From Thermoplasmata archaeon (GTDB taxonomy: Archaea; Thermoplasmatota; Thermoplasmata; Lutacidiplasmatales; UBA184), in NCBI GenBank assembly GCA_021821785.1, contig JAKACD010000008.1, forward strand, positions 1 through 48,628: a DNA stretch of 48,628 bases, given 5' to 3'. Position 1 is the first letter of the stretch; each line of letters starts with the position of its first letter. Both the position numbers and the translations under genes were made by a program. The notes under the pieces are model-generated. The model was not told the DNA's origin. It searched no databases and saw only the letters and a program-made list of their open reading frames with translations. Below, piece by piece: positions 24,172 to 33,425 of the stretch.

Positions 24172-25532
24172 CGCGTCGGCCCTCGGCCCGAGCCGCCGGA
24201 CGGAGGGGGCACGAGGGCGATGGCGAGCGCCCCGACGTCGGTGATCCCCCGGCGCATCCGGACCGCGCGCGCGTGGCCCGTTCGCGTCGCCGAGCGTTCG
24301 GTCGGGGCGCCGACGACCGCGCCCGCGGGGAACGCCGGGCTTCCGAGGTCGCCGGCCGTGCGGAAGAGGCCGACGCTCATCTCGCGACGCCGCAGGCCCT
24401 CGTTCGCCCGCTCGAGGAACCGCCCGAGCGCCGGGCCCTCGTCGACCCCCTCGGGGAGGCCGAGGGTCGTCATCGCGAAGGCGACGAGCCCCTTCGTACG
24501 ACTGTCGGCCGTGAGCGGCTCGGCAGCGAGGAGCTCTTCGGTGCGGGCCAGGAGCCGATCCGCACCCGCCTCGGGCGGCTCGGAGAGGGTGAGGAAGGCG
24601 AGTCGACTCGTCCACCCCTTCTCGAAGACCGCGTCGGCGGCCGCACGAAGGGCGTCCGTCGGGCCGGCCACGACCACCGGGGGAGCCACCGCTCTCGGAG
24701 CCGTGGCGGGCTGGGTCGCGTCCGGTCCGAGCGAGGCGAGAACGGACGAAGGGAACGCCGCGCTCGTCCCGGTCCGTTCGAGGATCGCGCGGGCCTCCAC
24801 CCGTTCGGCGGGTCCGACCGGGCGCATTGGTCCGCCTCCGACCTCGGTCGGGCCGTCGCCGCGCTCGACGAGGAAGGTGGCGACGTCCGACCGCGTGGCG
24901 GCGGCCAGTCGGCCCCCGACCGCCCCCGTACCCAGGACCCGGGCGAGGAGGCCGACCTCCCGTCCGGTCGCCCCGGCGGCGCTCGCCGAGGCGAGCGTCC
25001 CGGCGAACTCCTCGGGGGAGACCCCGGGCGGCGGGAGCAAGAGCGCCCGAAGCGCTCCCGGGGAGAGGAGGACCACGAGCAGGTCCTGCTCGCCGAGACC
25101 CGCGGCGATCTCCTCAGCGGCGCCGACGATCTCGGCCGCCGCCGGGGCGCCGCCCCAGCCCGGCGGGACGACCGTGCCGTGAAAGGGGATCTCGGCGGGC
25201 ACCGGCTCCGGCCCGGCGAGGAACCCCTGCGTGAGGCGGTCGCCGAGCGTGTGGAGCGCGGCGAGCGCCATCGAGTTCGCGGCGTTCCCGAACGCGAGGA
25301 GCGCGAACTCCCGGTACCGGCCGTCCGACACGAACCGGTTGCCGACCCTGAGCGCACCGCGGTCCCGGCGGAGGGCGAGGCGGACGGATCGGTACGCGTC
25401 GGCGGCGGTCACCGCCGAGCGGAACGCGAGGTTCTGGACCGGATCCGGTCCCTTCGGCTCCGGTTCCCCCGGGGGGAACGGGTCCCACGGGAACTGACCG
25501 ATCACGACCGCCCGAGCGGGGACCCGGGACAA
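24168..25532 (-). CDS. Glycerate 2-kinase (GckA/MOFRL) family homologue with degenerate motifs
   Basis: GNRFVSDGRYREFALLAFGNAANSMALAALHTLGDRLTQGFL...; collinear but altered versions of the family motifs. Confidence 0.6.
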   Translation of the reverse strand: MSRVPARAVVIGQFPWDPFPPGEPEPKGPDPVQNLAFRSAVTAADAYRSVRLALRRDRGALRVGNRFVSDGRYREFALLAFGNAANSMALAALHTLGDRLTQGFLAGPEPVPAEIPFHGTVVPPGWGGAPAAAEIVGAAEEIAAGLGEQDLLVVLLSPGALRALLLPPPGVSPEEFAGTLASASAAGATGREVGLLARVLGTGAVGGRLAAATRSDVATFLVERGDGPTEVGGGPMRPVGPAERVEARAILERTGTSAAFPSSVLASLGPDATQPATAPRAVAPPVVVAGPTDALRAAADAVFEKGWTSRLAFLTLSEPPEAGADRLLARTEELLAAEPLTADSRTKGLVAFAMTTLGLPEGVDEGPALGRFLERANEGLRRREMSVGLFRTAGDLGSPAFPAGAVVGAPTERSATRTGHARAVRMRRGITDVGALAIALVPPPSGGSGRGPTR

Positions 25533-25547
25533 TAGGCTAGCGGCCCC

Positions 25548-26711
25548 TCAGCCGAGCTGCAGCCGTTCGGGGGCCGCCGCCGCTCCCGGGGCGGAGAAGC
25601 GCGCCGGAGCGAAGAGCGCGGGGTCGAGGCCGGTCGGCTCCCCGAGCACGGCGCGGGCGACCCGGGCGCTCGACGCCGGGGCGAGCATGAACCCATGGCC
25701 GCCGAAGCCGTTCGCGTGGACGAACCCCGGGAGCCGGGGATCCTCCCCGATCACGGGCAGCCCGTCGGGAGTGTCGTCGTAGAACCCGGACCAGGCGCGG
25801 AGGACGCCGAGCCCCGCGAGGCCGGGCAGGAGCTTCACGAGCGCTCGGGCCATCCTGCGGAGGAACTCGGAGGAGCTCGGTAGTCCGCTCGCCGTCCCCG
25901 AGGGGTGCGGGATCGTGAGCCCGCCGACGATCTCGCCGTGGACGGTCTGGCTGAAGTAGAGCCCGTCCGAGACGCGCACGACCATCGGGTCGAGGAACGG
26001 CTTCAGCGACTCGGTCGCCAGGATCTCGTGTCGGGTCGCGACGTTCGGCACCGCGAGGCCGGCCCGGCGCGAGAAGTCGCCGGACCAGCCGCCCGCGGCA
26101 TTGACGACGGTCGGGGTCACGACGGAGCCCGCGGAGGTGCGGAGCCCGGCGACCCGGCCGTCCTTCGTCTCCACGCCCACGGCATCGACACCGAAGGCGA
26201 CCTCGACGCCGAGCGCGCGCACCGCTTCGTAGACCCCCCAGATCGCGGGGAACGGGTAGAGGACGCCGTCCGACCGAAGGTACGTCCCTCCGACGAGCGA
26301 CCCCGACGCGATCCCGGGGACCTTCGCCGCGATCGCGTCCGGCTTGAGGAGCTCGGAGCCGAGCCCTTCGGAACGAACGAGGTCATGGACGGTGGTCAGG
26401 CGGGCGAGCTCCGTCGAGCTCTCGGCAACGAAGAGGTAGCCGGACTGGCGGAACCAGGGGTTGTACCCGAACTCCCGACCGAACCGGCGGTAGACGGCGA
26501 CCGCCTCGCGAGCGAGCCGCACGGTCGCCCGGGTCTCCCACTGCTGCCGGACGCCGCCGCCGTTCCGTCCCGAGGCGCCGCCCGAGAGGAACCCCCGGTC
26601 GACGATCAGGATCGGTCCCGCACCGGCCTTCGCGAGATGGTACGCCGTGAAGAGCCCGACGATGCCTCCGCCCACGATCGCCGTGCGGTAGGAGCTCCGC
26701 CCGAGCGTCAC
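25548..26711 (-). CDS. FAD-dependent oxidoreductase (DAO/SoxB-like, proline/sarcosine dehydrogenase beta subunit type)
   Basis: TAIVGGGIVGLFTAYHLAKAGAGPILIVDRGFLSGGASGRNGGGVRQQWET...RAWSGFYDDTPDGLPVIGED...GFGGHGFMLAP. GTG start overlaps the upstream stop. Confidence 0.85.
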   Translation of the reverse strand: MTLGRSSYRTAIVGGGIVGLFTAYHLAKAGAGPILIVDRGFLSGGASGRNGGGVRQQWETRATVRLAREAVAVYRRFGREFGYNPWFRQSGYLFVAESSTELARLTTVHDLVRSEGLGSELLKPDAIAAKVPGIASGSLVGGTYLRSDGVLYPFPAIWGVYEAVRALGVEVAFGVDAVGVETKDGRVAGLRTSAGSVVTPTVVNAAGGWSGDFSRRAGLAVPNVATRHEILATESLKPFLDPMVVRVSDGLYFSQTVHGEIVGGLTIPHPSGTASGLPSSSEFLRRMARALVKLLPGLAGLGVLRAWSGFYDDTPDGLPVIGEDPRLPGFVHANGFGGHGFMLAPASSARVARAVLGEPTGLDPALFAPARFSAPGAAAAPERLQLG

Positions 26712-28381
26712 GGGCGCTCCGCGGGCCCCGTGGGGTCGAGCGAGGCGAGGGCGGCCAGCGGGGTCGGGTAGACTGGCGGCCGCTGGCGGATGTAGCCGAC
26801 CTCGGACGGCGGTCGCTCTTCCCGGATCGCGAGGAGGAGGAGAGCGTCGGGGAGGCAGTAGCGACCTTGGCAGAGCCCCGCGCCGAGGCTGGTGTGACGC
26901 TTGAGGACCTCGATGCCGCGGTAGCCGGCGCGGTGCGCCCGCTCGACATCGTCGAGCAGCACGTCCTCGCACCGGCAGGCGACCCAGCGGCCGGAGCGCC
27001 GTTCTCCGAGGAGCTCGCGGTAGTAGCCCTCGAGCTCGCTTGGCCCGTCCCGCGGGACCCGCGGGAGCGCTTCGGCCGGGGCGGCGGCGGTGACCGACCG
27101 AGGGGCGATCGCGTCCGCCACGCGCTCGCCGCTCGCGCGCGCATCGGCCCGCCCGACGCCGGCGACCTCGCCGATCGCATACAGCCCGGGAACGCTCGTT
27201 CGCCCGGCCGGCTCGACCGTGGGATAGTAGGCGCCGGTGCCCGCGCGCCACTCCATCTCGACCCCGCCTTGGAAGAGGAGGCTCGAGTTCGGCAGCCGAC
27301 GGTGCGCCAGCACGACCCCGTCGCATGCGAGGGAGAAGTGCGGGCCTTGCCCGCGGGCCGCCAGCTCGAGCCGACGGATACGCTTCCGGCCCTGGGCCGC
27401 GAGGATCAACGAGCGGGGATAGATGGGGATATCGAGGTCCGAGGCGGCGCGGACGACCTCGGGGCGGACCTCCCCCGGTGCGATGACGGCCGCGACCTTC
27501 TGCCCAAGCCGATCGAGGACCTCCCGGGCCCGCGGGCCGCCGCCGACCAGCGCCGCCCGCCGGAACCAGGAGCGCTCCTGGTCGGGCGTTAGGCCGAGCA
27601 CGAGGTCGGCGGTCACGACCCCGGGGCGATCGTTACCGGCAAAGAGGAGCGGGCCGTCGTAGCCGCCGGTCGCGACCACGACCGTCCGGGCCCGCACCGA
27701 GAACCCCCCGCCGTTCTCGACGAACCCGAGGAGCGAGAACTCCCTCGGCCCGTCGGGAGTGGGCGGGGTGAGCATCGAGACGGACGCGTTCCCGATCCGC
27801 TCGGCGCCGTCCGGCGCCGCGCTGCCCGGTGCCCGGTCGAGGAGGAGCGGCCGGGCGCCGAGCGAGACCAGGCGCTCGGCGGCGGCCCGTCCGCTCGTCC
27901 CTGCCCCGATGATCGCGATGTCGGTCGACCGATAGATCGGAACCGGCCCCGGCGCGGACGGGATCACCTCGACGGAGTACCGTCCGTAGCCCGAAAGGCG
28001 CCGCACGACCCGCTGGTAGAGCGGGACGAGGAACCCCGGTCGGCGGAACCCTCGGAACGGGTCGAGGCCGCCGGGCGTGAGGAGGTCCACGGCGCCAAAG
28101 AGGTCGAACCGGACCGACGGCCAGCCGCTCTCGTTCGCCACCACGTCGCCGTCCGCGGGATTGTGGCGGCAGGCGCGCACGAGCGGTCGGTCGTTCACGC
28201 GGACGAGGCAGCCCGTGCATTGCCCGATCCCGCAGAACGGGCCGCGCGGACGGCGGTAGCGGGCCGATCGTTCGAGGATCGGCAGCCCCCGACGCGAGAG
28301 GGCGGCGAGGAGCGTCTCTCCGGGGCGGACCTCGACGACCCGGTCCCGGTAGCGGACTTTCGTCGTCGAGGGCCCGCCCAT
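26708..28381 (-). CDS. Sarcosine oxidase/HcnB/imino-acid dehydrogenase alpha-type subunit: 2Fe-2S, FAD/NAD(P), BFD-like
   Basis: CGIGQCTGCLVRVNDRPLVRAC, DIAIIGAGTSGRAAAERL, CRCEDV...CQGRYC. Confidence 0.83.
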   Translation of the reverse strand: MGGPSTTKVRYRDRVVEVRPGETLLAALSRRGLPILERSARYRRPRGPFCGIGQCTGCLVRVNDRPLVRACRHNPADGDVVANESGWPSVRFDLFGAVDLLTPGGLDPFRGFRRPGFLVPLYQRVVRRLSGYGRYSVEVIPSAPGPVPIYRSTDIAIIGAGTSGRAAAERLVSLGARPLLLDRAPGSAAPDGAERIGNASVSMLTPPTPDGPREFSLLGFVENGGGFSVRARTVVVATGGYDGPLLFAGNDRPGVVTADLVLGLTPDQERSWFRRAALVGGGPRAREVLDRLGQKVAAVIAPGEVRPEVVRAASDLDIPIYPRSLILAAQGRKRIRRLELAARGQGPHFSLACDGVVLAHRRLPNSSLLFQGGVEMEWRAGTGAYYPTVEPAGRTSVPGLYAIGEVAGVGRADARASGERVADAIAPRSVTAAAPAEALPRVPRDGPSELEGYYRELLGERRSGRWVACRCEDVLLDDVERAHRAGYRGIEVLKRHTSLGAGLCQGRYCLPDALLLLAIREERPPSEVGYIRQRPPVYPTPLAALASLDPTGPAERP

Positions 28382-28411
28382 GAGGAGTATCGGCGGGGAG
28401 CCGGGCCGAGG

Positions 28412-28419
28412 CTATTTAG
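28412..28419 (-). promoter_or_regulatory. Probable TATA box for the 26708-28381 gene
   Basis: CTAAATAG (minus strand) about 34 nt upstream of the ATG. Confidence 0.5.
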
Positions 28420-28482
28420 AGTGACCGCCCGCCCGACGAACGGGCGTTCCGGGCCGCGGTAGCTCGCCGTCGCGGACGATGC

Positions 28483-28490
28483 CTATATAG
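28483..28490 (+). promoter_or_regulatory. Probable TATA box for the PhoU-like gene
   Basis: CTATATAG about 33 nt upstream of ATG 28520. Confidence 0.55.
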
Positions 28491-28519
28491 ACACTAGTGG
28501 GTCGGGCCCCATACTATCG

Positions 28520-29596
28520 ATGCGGGCGAGCGGAGGCTTCCACGGGCGACGGATCCAGAAGACCGGGGGCTCCACCTACATCATCTCGCTCCCGAAGAAC
28601 TGGGTCATGGCCCGGGGTCTCCGCCCCGGCGACACGCTCCTCTTCACGCCGCGGGCCGACGGCTCGCTCACGGTCTTCGCCGAATCGGCCGGGCCGCCGA
28701 TCGCCGAGCGGCGCGCCGTCAGCGTGTCGAACGAGATGGAGAAGGAGCATCTCTTCCGTCGGCTGATCGCGGAGTACATCGCGGGCTACCCGCTCCTCGA
28801 GATCCGCACGCCGGGCCGGATGAGCGCCCGGACCCGCGAGGTGATCCGTTCCTTCGCCCAGCGTATGATCGGCCCCGAGATCCTCGAGGAGACCGCGGAG
28901 TCGGTGATCCTCCAGGACGTCGTCGGGGCGAACCCGCTGCCGATCCCCTCGATCCTCCGGCGCGAGCATCAGATGGTGCGCGCGATGCAGGCCGACGCGA
29001 TGGCGGCATTCCGAAGCCGGGACGCGCAGATCGCGCGGGACGTTGTCGAGCGCGACTGGGAGGTCGACCGGCTCCATTGGTTCCTCGAGAAGCAGGTGAC
29101 GAGCGCGCTCCGCGACGCGCGGATCCTCGCGACGCTCGATCTCACGCTCCCGGAGTGCTCGACGTACCTCCTCGCCTCCCGGATCCTCGAGCGGATCGCC
29201 GACCACGCGGTGCGCATCGCGGAGACGGTAGCGATGATCGGCACCGAGCGGTCCCCCGAGCGGCTCGCAGGGGCGCTCGAACGCATGGCGGACCAGGCCG
29301 GGAGCGCGCTCGCCGATGCCCTCGACTGCCTCGACAGCCGCGACATCCCGAAGGCGAACCGCGTGATCGACTCGGCCGAGCAGATCACCCGCGAGCGCGA
29401 CCAGCTGCTCCACGAGATCGGCTCGAAGCGCGGCCGCCTCGCCATCGGGCTCGCCTACGTCCTCGAGAGCCTCGAGCGGAGCGCCTTCTACGCGAGCGAC
29501 CTCGCCGAGATCGCGATCAACCGGGCCGTCGAGTCCCCTTCGCCCGAGGCGGCCCCCGCCGGAACCCCGGTGAAGGCGCTTGTGCCCGGGGTATAG
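28520..29596 (+). CDS. AbrB/SpoVT domain-PhoU phosphate uptake regulator
   Basis: RRIQKTGGSTYIISLPKNWVMARGLRPGDTLLF (AbrB-like), then PhoU-type helices with LASRILERIADHAVRIAETV. Confidence 0.87.
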   Translation: MRASGGFHGRRIQKTGGSTYIISLPKNWVMARGLRPGDTLLFTPRADGSLTVFAESAGPPIAERRAVSVSNEMEKEHLFRRLIAEYIAGYPLLEIRTPGRMSARTREVIRSFAQRMIGPEILEETAESVILQDVVGANPLPIPSILRREHQMVRAMQADAMAAFRSRDAQIARDVVERDWEVDRLHWFLEKQVTSALRDARILATLDLTLPECSTYLLASRILERIADHAVRIAETVAMIGTERSPERLAGALERMADQAGSALADALDCLDSRDIPKANRVIDSAEQITRERDQLLHEIGSKRGRLAIGLAYVLESLERSAFYASDLAEIAINRAVESPSPEAAPAGTPVKALVPGV

Positions 29597-29615
29597 GCCC
29601 GCGGCCCGCTGACGC

Positions 29616-31235
29616 CTAGCCCTGGAACGGTCGCCGCCAGTCGTCCGGCAGGACGGCGGTCTCCTTGATGTTCCGGGGGGAGACCCAGCGCAGGAGGTTC
29701 AGGATCGAGCCGGCCTTATCGTTCGTTCCCGACCGCCGGGCACCCCCGAACGGCTGGCGCGCGACGATCGCCCCGGTCGGCTTGTCGTTCACGTAGAAGT
29801 TGCCGGCGCTGTACCGGAGGAGCTCCTCCGCCTGTGCGAGCGCGGCCCGGTCCTCCCCGAAGACCGCCCCCGTGAGCCCGTAGGGCGAGGTCGCGTCGCA
29901 GAGGCGGAGCGTCGCCTCGTACTCGGCGTCCGGATAGACGTAGACGGTGAGCAACGGGCCGAAGATCTCCTCCGACATCAGCTTCCCCTTCGGCTCGGTC
30001 GTCCGGACGACGGTCGGGCGGACGAACCAGCCGTGGGAGCGGTCGGTCCCGCCGTCCACGACGAACGAGTACTCCTTCGGATGGCTCCGCGCGAAGTCGA
30101 GGTAGCCCTGGATCCGGGCGAACGCCGCCTCGTCGATCACCGCGCCCATGAGGTTCTTGAGGTCCGAGACCGGTCCGACGCCGACCTTGGGGAGCTCGGC
30201 CGTCAGGATCCGCTCGACCTCGGGCCAGCGGCTTTCGGGGATGTAGGCGCGCGAGCAGGCCGAACACTTCTGGCCTTGGTACTCGAACGCGCCGCGGAGG
30301 AGGTTGAGCGCGGTGCCGCGGGCGTCCGCCGACGGGTGCATGAAGATGAAGTCCTTCCCGCCGGTCTCCCCGACGATCCGCGGGAAGTTGCGGTACTTTT
30401 CGATCTGGCTCCCGACCCGCTTCCAGATCTCGACGAGCGTGTCGTAGCTCCCCGTGAAGTGAATCCCCGCAAGGTCGGGATGATCGAGGACGACGTTCGC
30501 GTCCCGGCTCGAGAACGGCACGAAGTTGATGACCCCCGGAGGAAGGCCGGCCTCGACCAGGACCCGGTAGATCTCGTAGTTCGCGGGGATGACGGCGCGC
30601 GCCGGCTTCCACAGCGCGACGTTGCCCATCATCGCCGGGGCCGTGGGGAGGTTCCCGGCGATCGAGTAGAAGTTGAACGGCGGGATCGCGAGGACGAACC
30701 CCTCGAGCGGCCGCCAGTCGAACCGGTTCGTCTCGCCCGGGTACTGGTTCGGCTGCAGCTCGTAGATCTGGCGGGCGAAGTAGACGTTGAAGTTCCAGAA
30801 GTCGACGAGCTCGGCGAGGTCGATCTCGGCCTCGTAGGGGTTCTTCGCCTGGTTGAGCATGATCGCGGCGATGTTCCGAATCCGACGCGGCCCGGCGAGC
30901 AGGGTCGCCGCCCGCTGGAAGATCCCGACCCGGTGGGGCCAGGCCATCCGGGACCACGCCGCGCGCGCGGCCAGGGCGCTCTCGACCGCCCGGTGGAGCT
31001 CCGCCGGGCCGGCCAGATGCGCCCGGGCGAGGAGGAGCCCATGGTCGTCCGGGGCCCGGACCTCGAGGACCGAGTCGGTGCGGACCTCGCGACCGCCGAT
31101 CGCGAGCGGGATCTCGCTCGGCGCGCGCCGGAGCGCCGCGATCTCGGCCTCGAGCCGCGTCCGGTCGGGGGAGTTCGGGGCGTACGAACGGATTGTGTTG
31201 ACGTCGTTCACCGGACGCTCGACGTTGTAGTTCAT
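29616..31235 (-). CDS. pruA: 1-pyrroline-5-carboxylate dehydrogenase
   Basis: AIPPFNFYSIAGNLPTAPAMMGNVALWKP, VGETGGKDFIFMHPSAD, FEYQGQKCSACSRAYIPES, MSEEIFGPLLTVYVYPD, RQPFGGARRSGTNDKAG. Confidence 0.93.
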   Translation of the reverse strand: MNYNVERPVNDVNTIRSYAPNSPDRTRLEAEIAALRRAPSEIPLAIGGREVRTDSVLEVRAPDDHGLLLARAHLAGPAELHRAVESALAARAAWSRMAWPHRVGIFQRAATLLAGPRRIRNIAAIMLNQAKNPYEAEIDLAELVDFWNFNVYFARQIYELQPNQYPGETNRFDWRPLEGFVLAIPPFNFYSIAGNLPTAPAMMGNVALWKPARAVIPANYEIYRVLVEAGLPPGVINFVPFSSRDANVVLDHPDLAGIHFTGSYDTLVEIWKRVGSQIEKYRNFPRIVGETGGKDFIFMHPSADARGTALNLLRGAFEYQGQKCSACSRAYIPESRWPEVERILTAELPKVGVGPVSDLKNLMGAVIDEAAFARIQGYLDFARSHPKEYSFVVDGGTDRSHGWFVRPTVVRTTEPKGKLMSEEIFGPLLTVYVYPDAEYEATLRLCDATSPYGLTGAVFGEDRAALAQAEELLRYSAGNFYVNDKPTGAIVARQPFGGARRSGTNDKAGSILNLLRWVSPRNIKETAVLPDDWRRPFQG

Positions 31236-31331
31236 GCTCCGCGCCACCCTCCGACGGATGCTAACGGTTTCGTGAAGTCCCATTGATGCCGCCTTAAAGT
31301 CACTCTCCCCGCTGATTTTCCTGAGCAGGCG

Positions 31332-33425
31332 ATGCCCATGGACCGGGTCCTCCGCCATCCCGTCCTCGACGTGCCGGGCCCGGGCCCGACGGTCGAGTTC
31401 ACCTTCGACGGGCGACCGATCACGGCCCGGCCGTCGGAGCCAATCTCCTCGGCCCTGATCGCGAACGGGATCCATATCTTCGGCCGGCACGAGCGGGACG
31501 GCGCCCCGCAAGGGATCTTCTGCGCGAACGGCCAGTGCGCGCAGTGCCTCGTGGTCGTTGACGGACGCCCGGTGAAAGCCTGCCTCACGCCGGTGCGGCC
31601 CGGGATGGTGGTCCGGTCGACGGTGGGATACCCTGAGCTCGCCCCGGACGACGCGCCGGTCTCCCTCGTCCCCCGCGTCGACGAGGTCCGGACCGAGGTC
31701 CTCATCGTCGGCGGGGGTCCGGCCGGGCTCGAGGCCGCCCGCGAGCTCGCCGCCCGGGAACTCGACGTCACGATCTGCGACGACAAACCGACGCTCGGCG
31801 GGAAGCTCTCGCTCCAGACGCACAATTTCTTCGGCTCGGTCGCCGACTGCCATGCCGGGGACCGGGGCCAGGCGATCGGCGAGCTTCTCGCCGCAGAAGT
31901 GGCCGCGCTCCCCACCGTGGAGATCTGGACGGAGTCACCGGTCGTCGGGGTCTTCGACGGCGGCGTGGTCGGCGTGGTGCGCCGTGGGCGCTTCACCGCG
32001 GTCCGGCCGAAGGTGCTTCTCGTCGCCGCCGGGGCCCGGGAGAAGGCGCTCGCCTTCCCGGGCGCGGACCTCCCCGGTGTCTACGGAGCGGGAGCGTTCC
32101 AAACCCTCGTTAACCGCGATCTGGTTCTCCCCTCCCGGCGGCTCTTCATCGTCGGCGCGGGGAACGTCGGTCTCATCGTTGCCTACCAGGCGCTCCAGGC
32201 CGGCGTCGACGTCGTCGCGGTCGTCGAGATGCTGCCCGAGGTCGGAGGCTACAAGGTCCACCGGGACAAGCTGCTGCGCCTCGGCGTCCCCGTCTACACC
32301 AGCCACACGGTCCTCCGCGCCGAGGGTCGCGAGCACGTCGAGCGGGTGATCGCCGCGCGGGTCGATCCGAAGTTCCACCCGATTCCGGGGAGCGAGGTGG
32401 CGTTCGACGTCGATACCGTGCTGGTCGCTGTCGGGCTCTCTCCCGTCAACGAGCTATTCGAGGAGGCCCGTCGCATCGGGCTGCGTGCGTACGCGGCCGG
32501 TGACGCCCGCGAGATCGCCGAGGCGTCGGCCGCGATCTTCTCCGGACGGATCGTGGCCCGCACCATTCTGAAGGACCTCGGGTTTCCCGATACGGTCCCC
32601 GAGGCCTGGCGGCAGCGCGCTCTCGAGCTCTCCGCGCACCCGGGCCCGGTGCTCGGCGTCTATCCGGTCCCTGCCGAGAGGCGCGTCTATCCCCTCCTCC
32701 GCTGCGAGCAGGAGATCCCGTGCAATCCGTGTACGGAGGTCTGCCCGCTCGACAGTATCACGATCCTCGAGGGGAATCTTCTCGGACGGCCGAAGCTCGT
32801 CGGCGACTGCTCCGGCTGCTTGAAGTGCGTGGCCGTCTGCCCGGGGCTCGCGATCACGCTGGTCGACCGGCGGGTCGACCCGACCGGCGCCCGAGCCCGC
32901 GTCACGGTCCCGTGGGAGATGCCCGAGGAGTGGGTCCACCCCGGCGAGGTCGTGCCCACCAGCGGCCGCGAGGGCGAGCCGGTCGGCGAGGCGCGGGTCG
33001 TGCGCATCCTGGCCGGCCGAGCGCTCCACCACCGCCGGCTGCTCGTACTCGACGTTCCGGCCTCCGAGGCCGACCGCGTCGCCGGGGTCCGCGTCCGGGA
33101 TCCCGTCCCGCCCCGGCCTGTCCCGGGGGCCCCGCCCGTCCGCGACGACGAGGTCGTCCTGTGTCGGTGCGAGCGAGTGACCCGAGCGTCGGTGATCGAG
33201 TACCTCCGGGCGACCGGGACCCGCGACATGAACGCCGTGAAGGCGGGACTCCGCAGCGGGATGGGCCCCTGCGGGGGCCGGACCTGCGGCGAACTCATCC
33301 TACGGGTCTTCCGCGAGCTCGGTATCGAGCCCGGGTCAGTGACGCCGGGCGTTCCGCGTCCGTTCACCCAGGAGGTGCCGATCACGGCCTTCCTCAGCGA
33401 GGAGAACGATGGCCGCGGACGTTGA
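31332..33425 (+). CDS. Imino-acid (proline/sarcosine) dehydrogenase alpha-type subunit: 2Fe-2S, FAD/NAD(P), 4Fe-4S ferredoxin, BFD-like
   Basis: CANGQCAQCLVVVDGRPVKAC; EVLIVGGGPAGLEAARELA; CEQEIPCNPCTEVCPLDSI...CSGCLKCVAVCPG; CRCERV...CGGRTC. Confidence 0.85.
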   Translation: MPMDRVLRHPVLDVPGPGPTVEFTFDGRPITARPSEPISSALIANGIHIFGRHERDGAPQGIFCANGQCAQCLVVVDGRPVKACLTPVRPGMVVRSTVGYPELAPDDAPVSLVPRVDEVRTEVLIVGGGPAGLEAARELAARELDVTICDDKPTLGGKLSLQTHNFFGSVADCHAGDRGQAIGELLAAEVAALPTVEIWTESPVVGVFDGGVVGVVRRGRFTAVRPKVLLVAAGAREKALAFPGADLPGVYGAGAFQTLVNRDLVLPSRRLFIVGAGNVGLIVAYQALQAGVDVVAVVEMLPEVGGYKVHRDKLLRLGVPVYTSHTVLRAEGREHVERVIAARVDPKFHPIPGSEVAFDVDTVLVAVGLSPVNELFEEARRIGLRAYAAGDAREIAEASAAIFSGRIVARTILKDLGFPDTVPEAWRQRALELSAHPGPVLGVYPVPAERRVYPLLRCEQEIPCNPCTEVCPLDSITILEGNLLGRPKLVGDCSGCLKCVAVCPGLAITLVDRRVDPTGARARVTVPWEMPEEWVHPGEVVPTSGREGEPVGEARVVRILAGRALHHRRLLVLDVPASEADRVAGVRVRDPVPPRPVPGAPPVRDDEVVLCRCERVTRASVIEYLRATGTRDMNAVKAGLRSGMGPCGGRTCGELILRVFRELGIEPGSVTPGVPRPFTQEVPITAFLSEENDGRGR

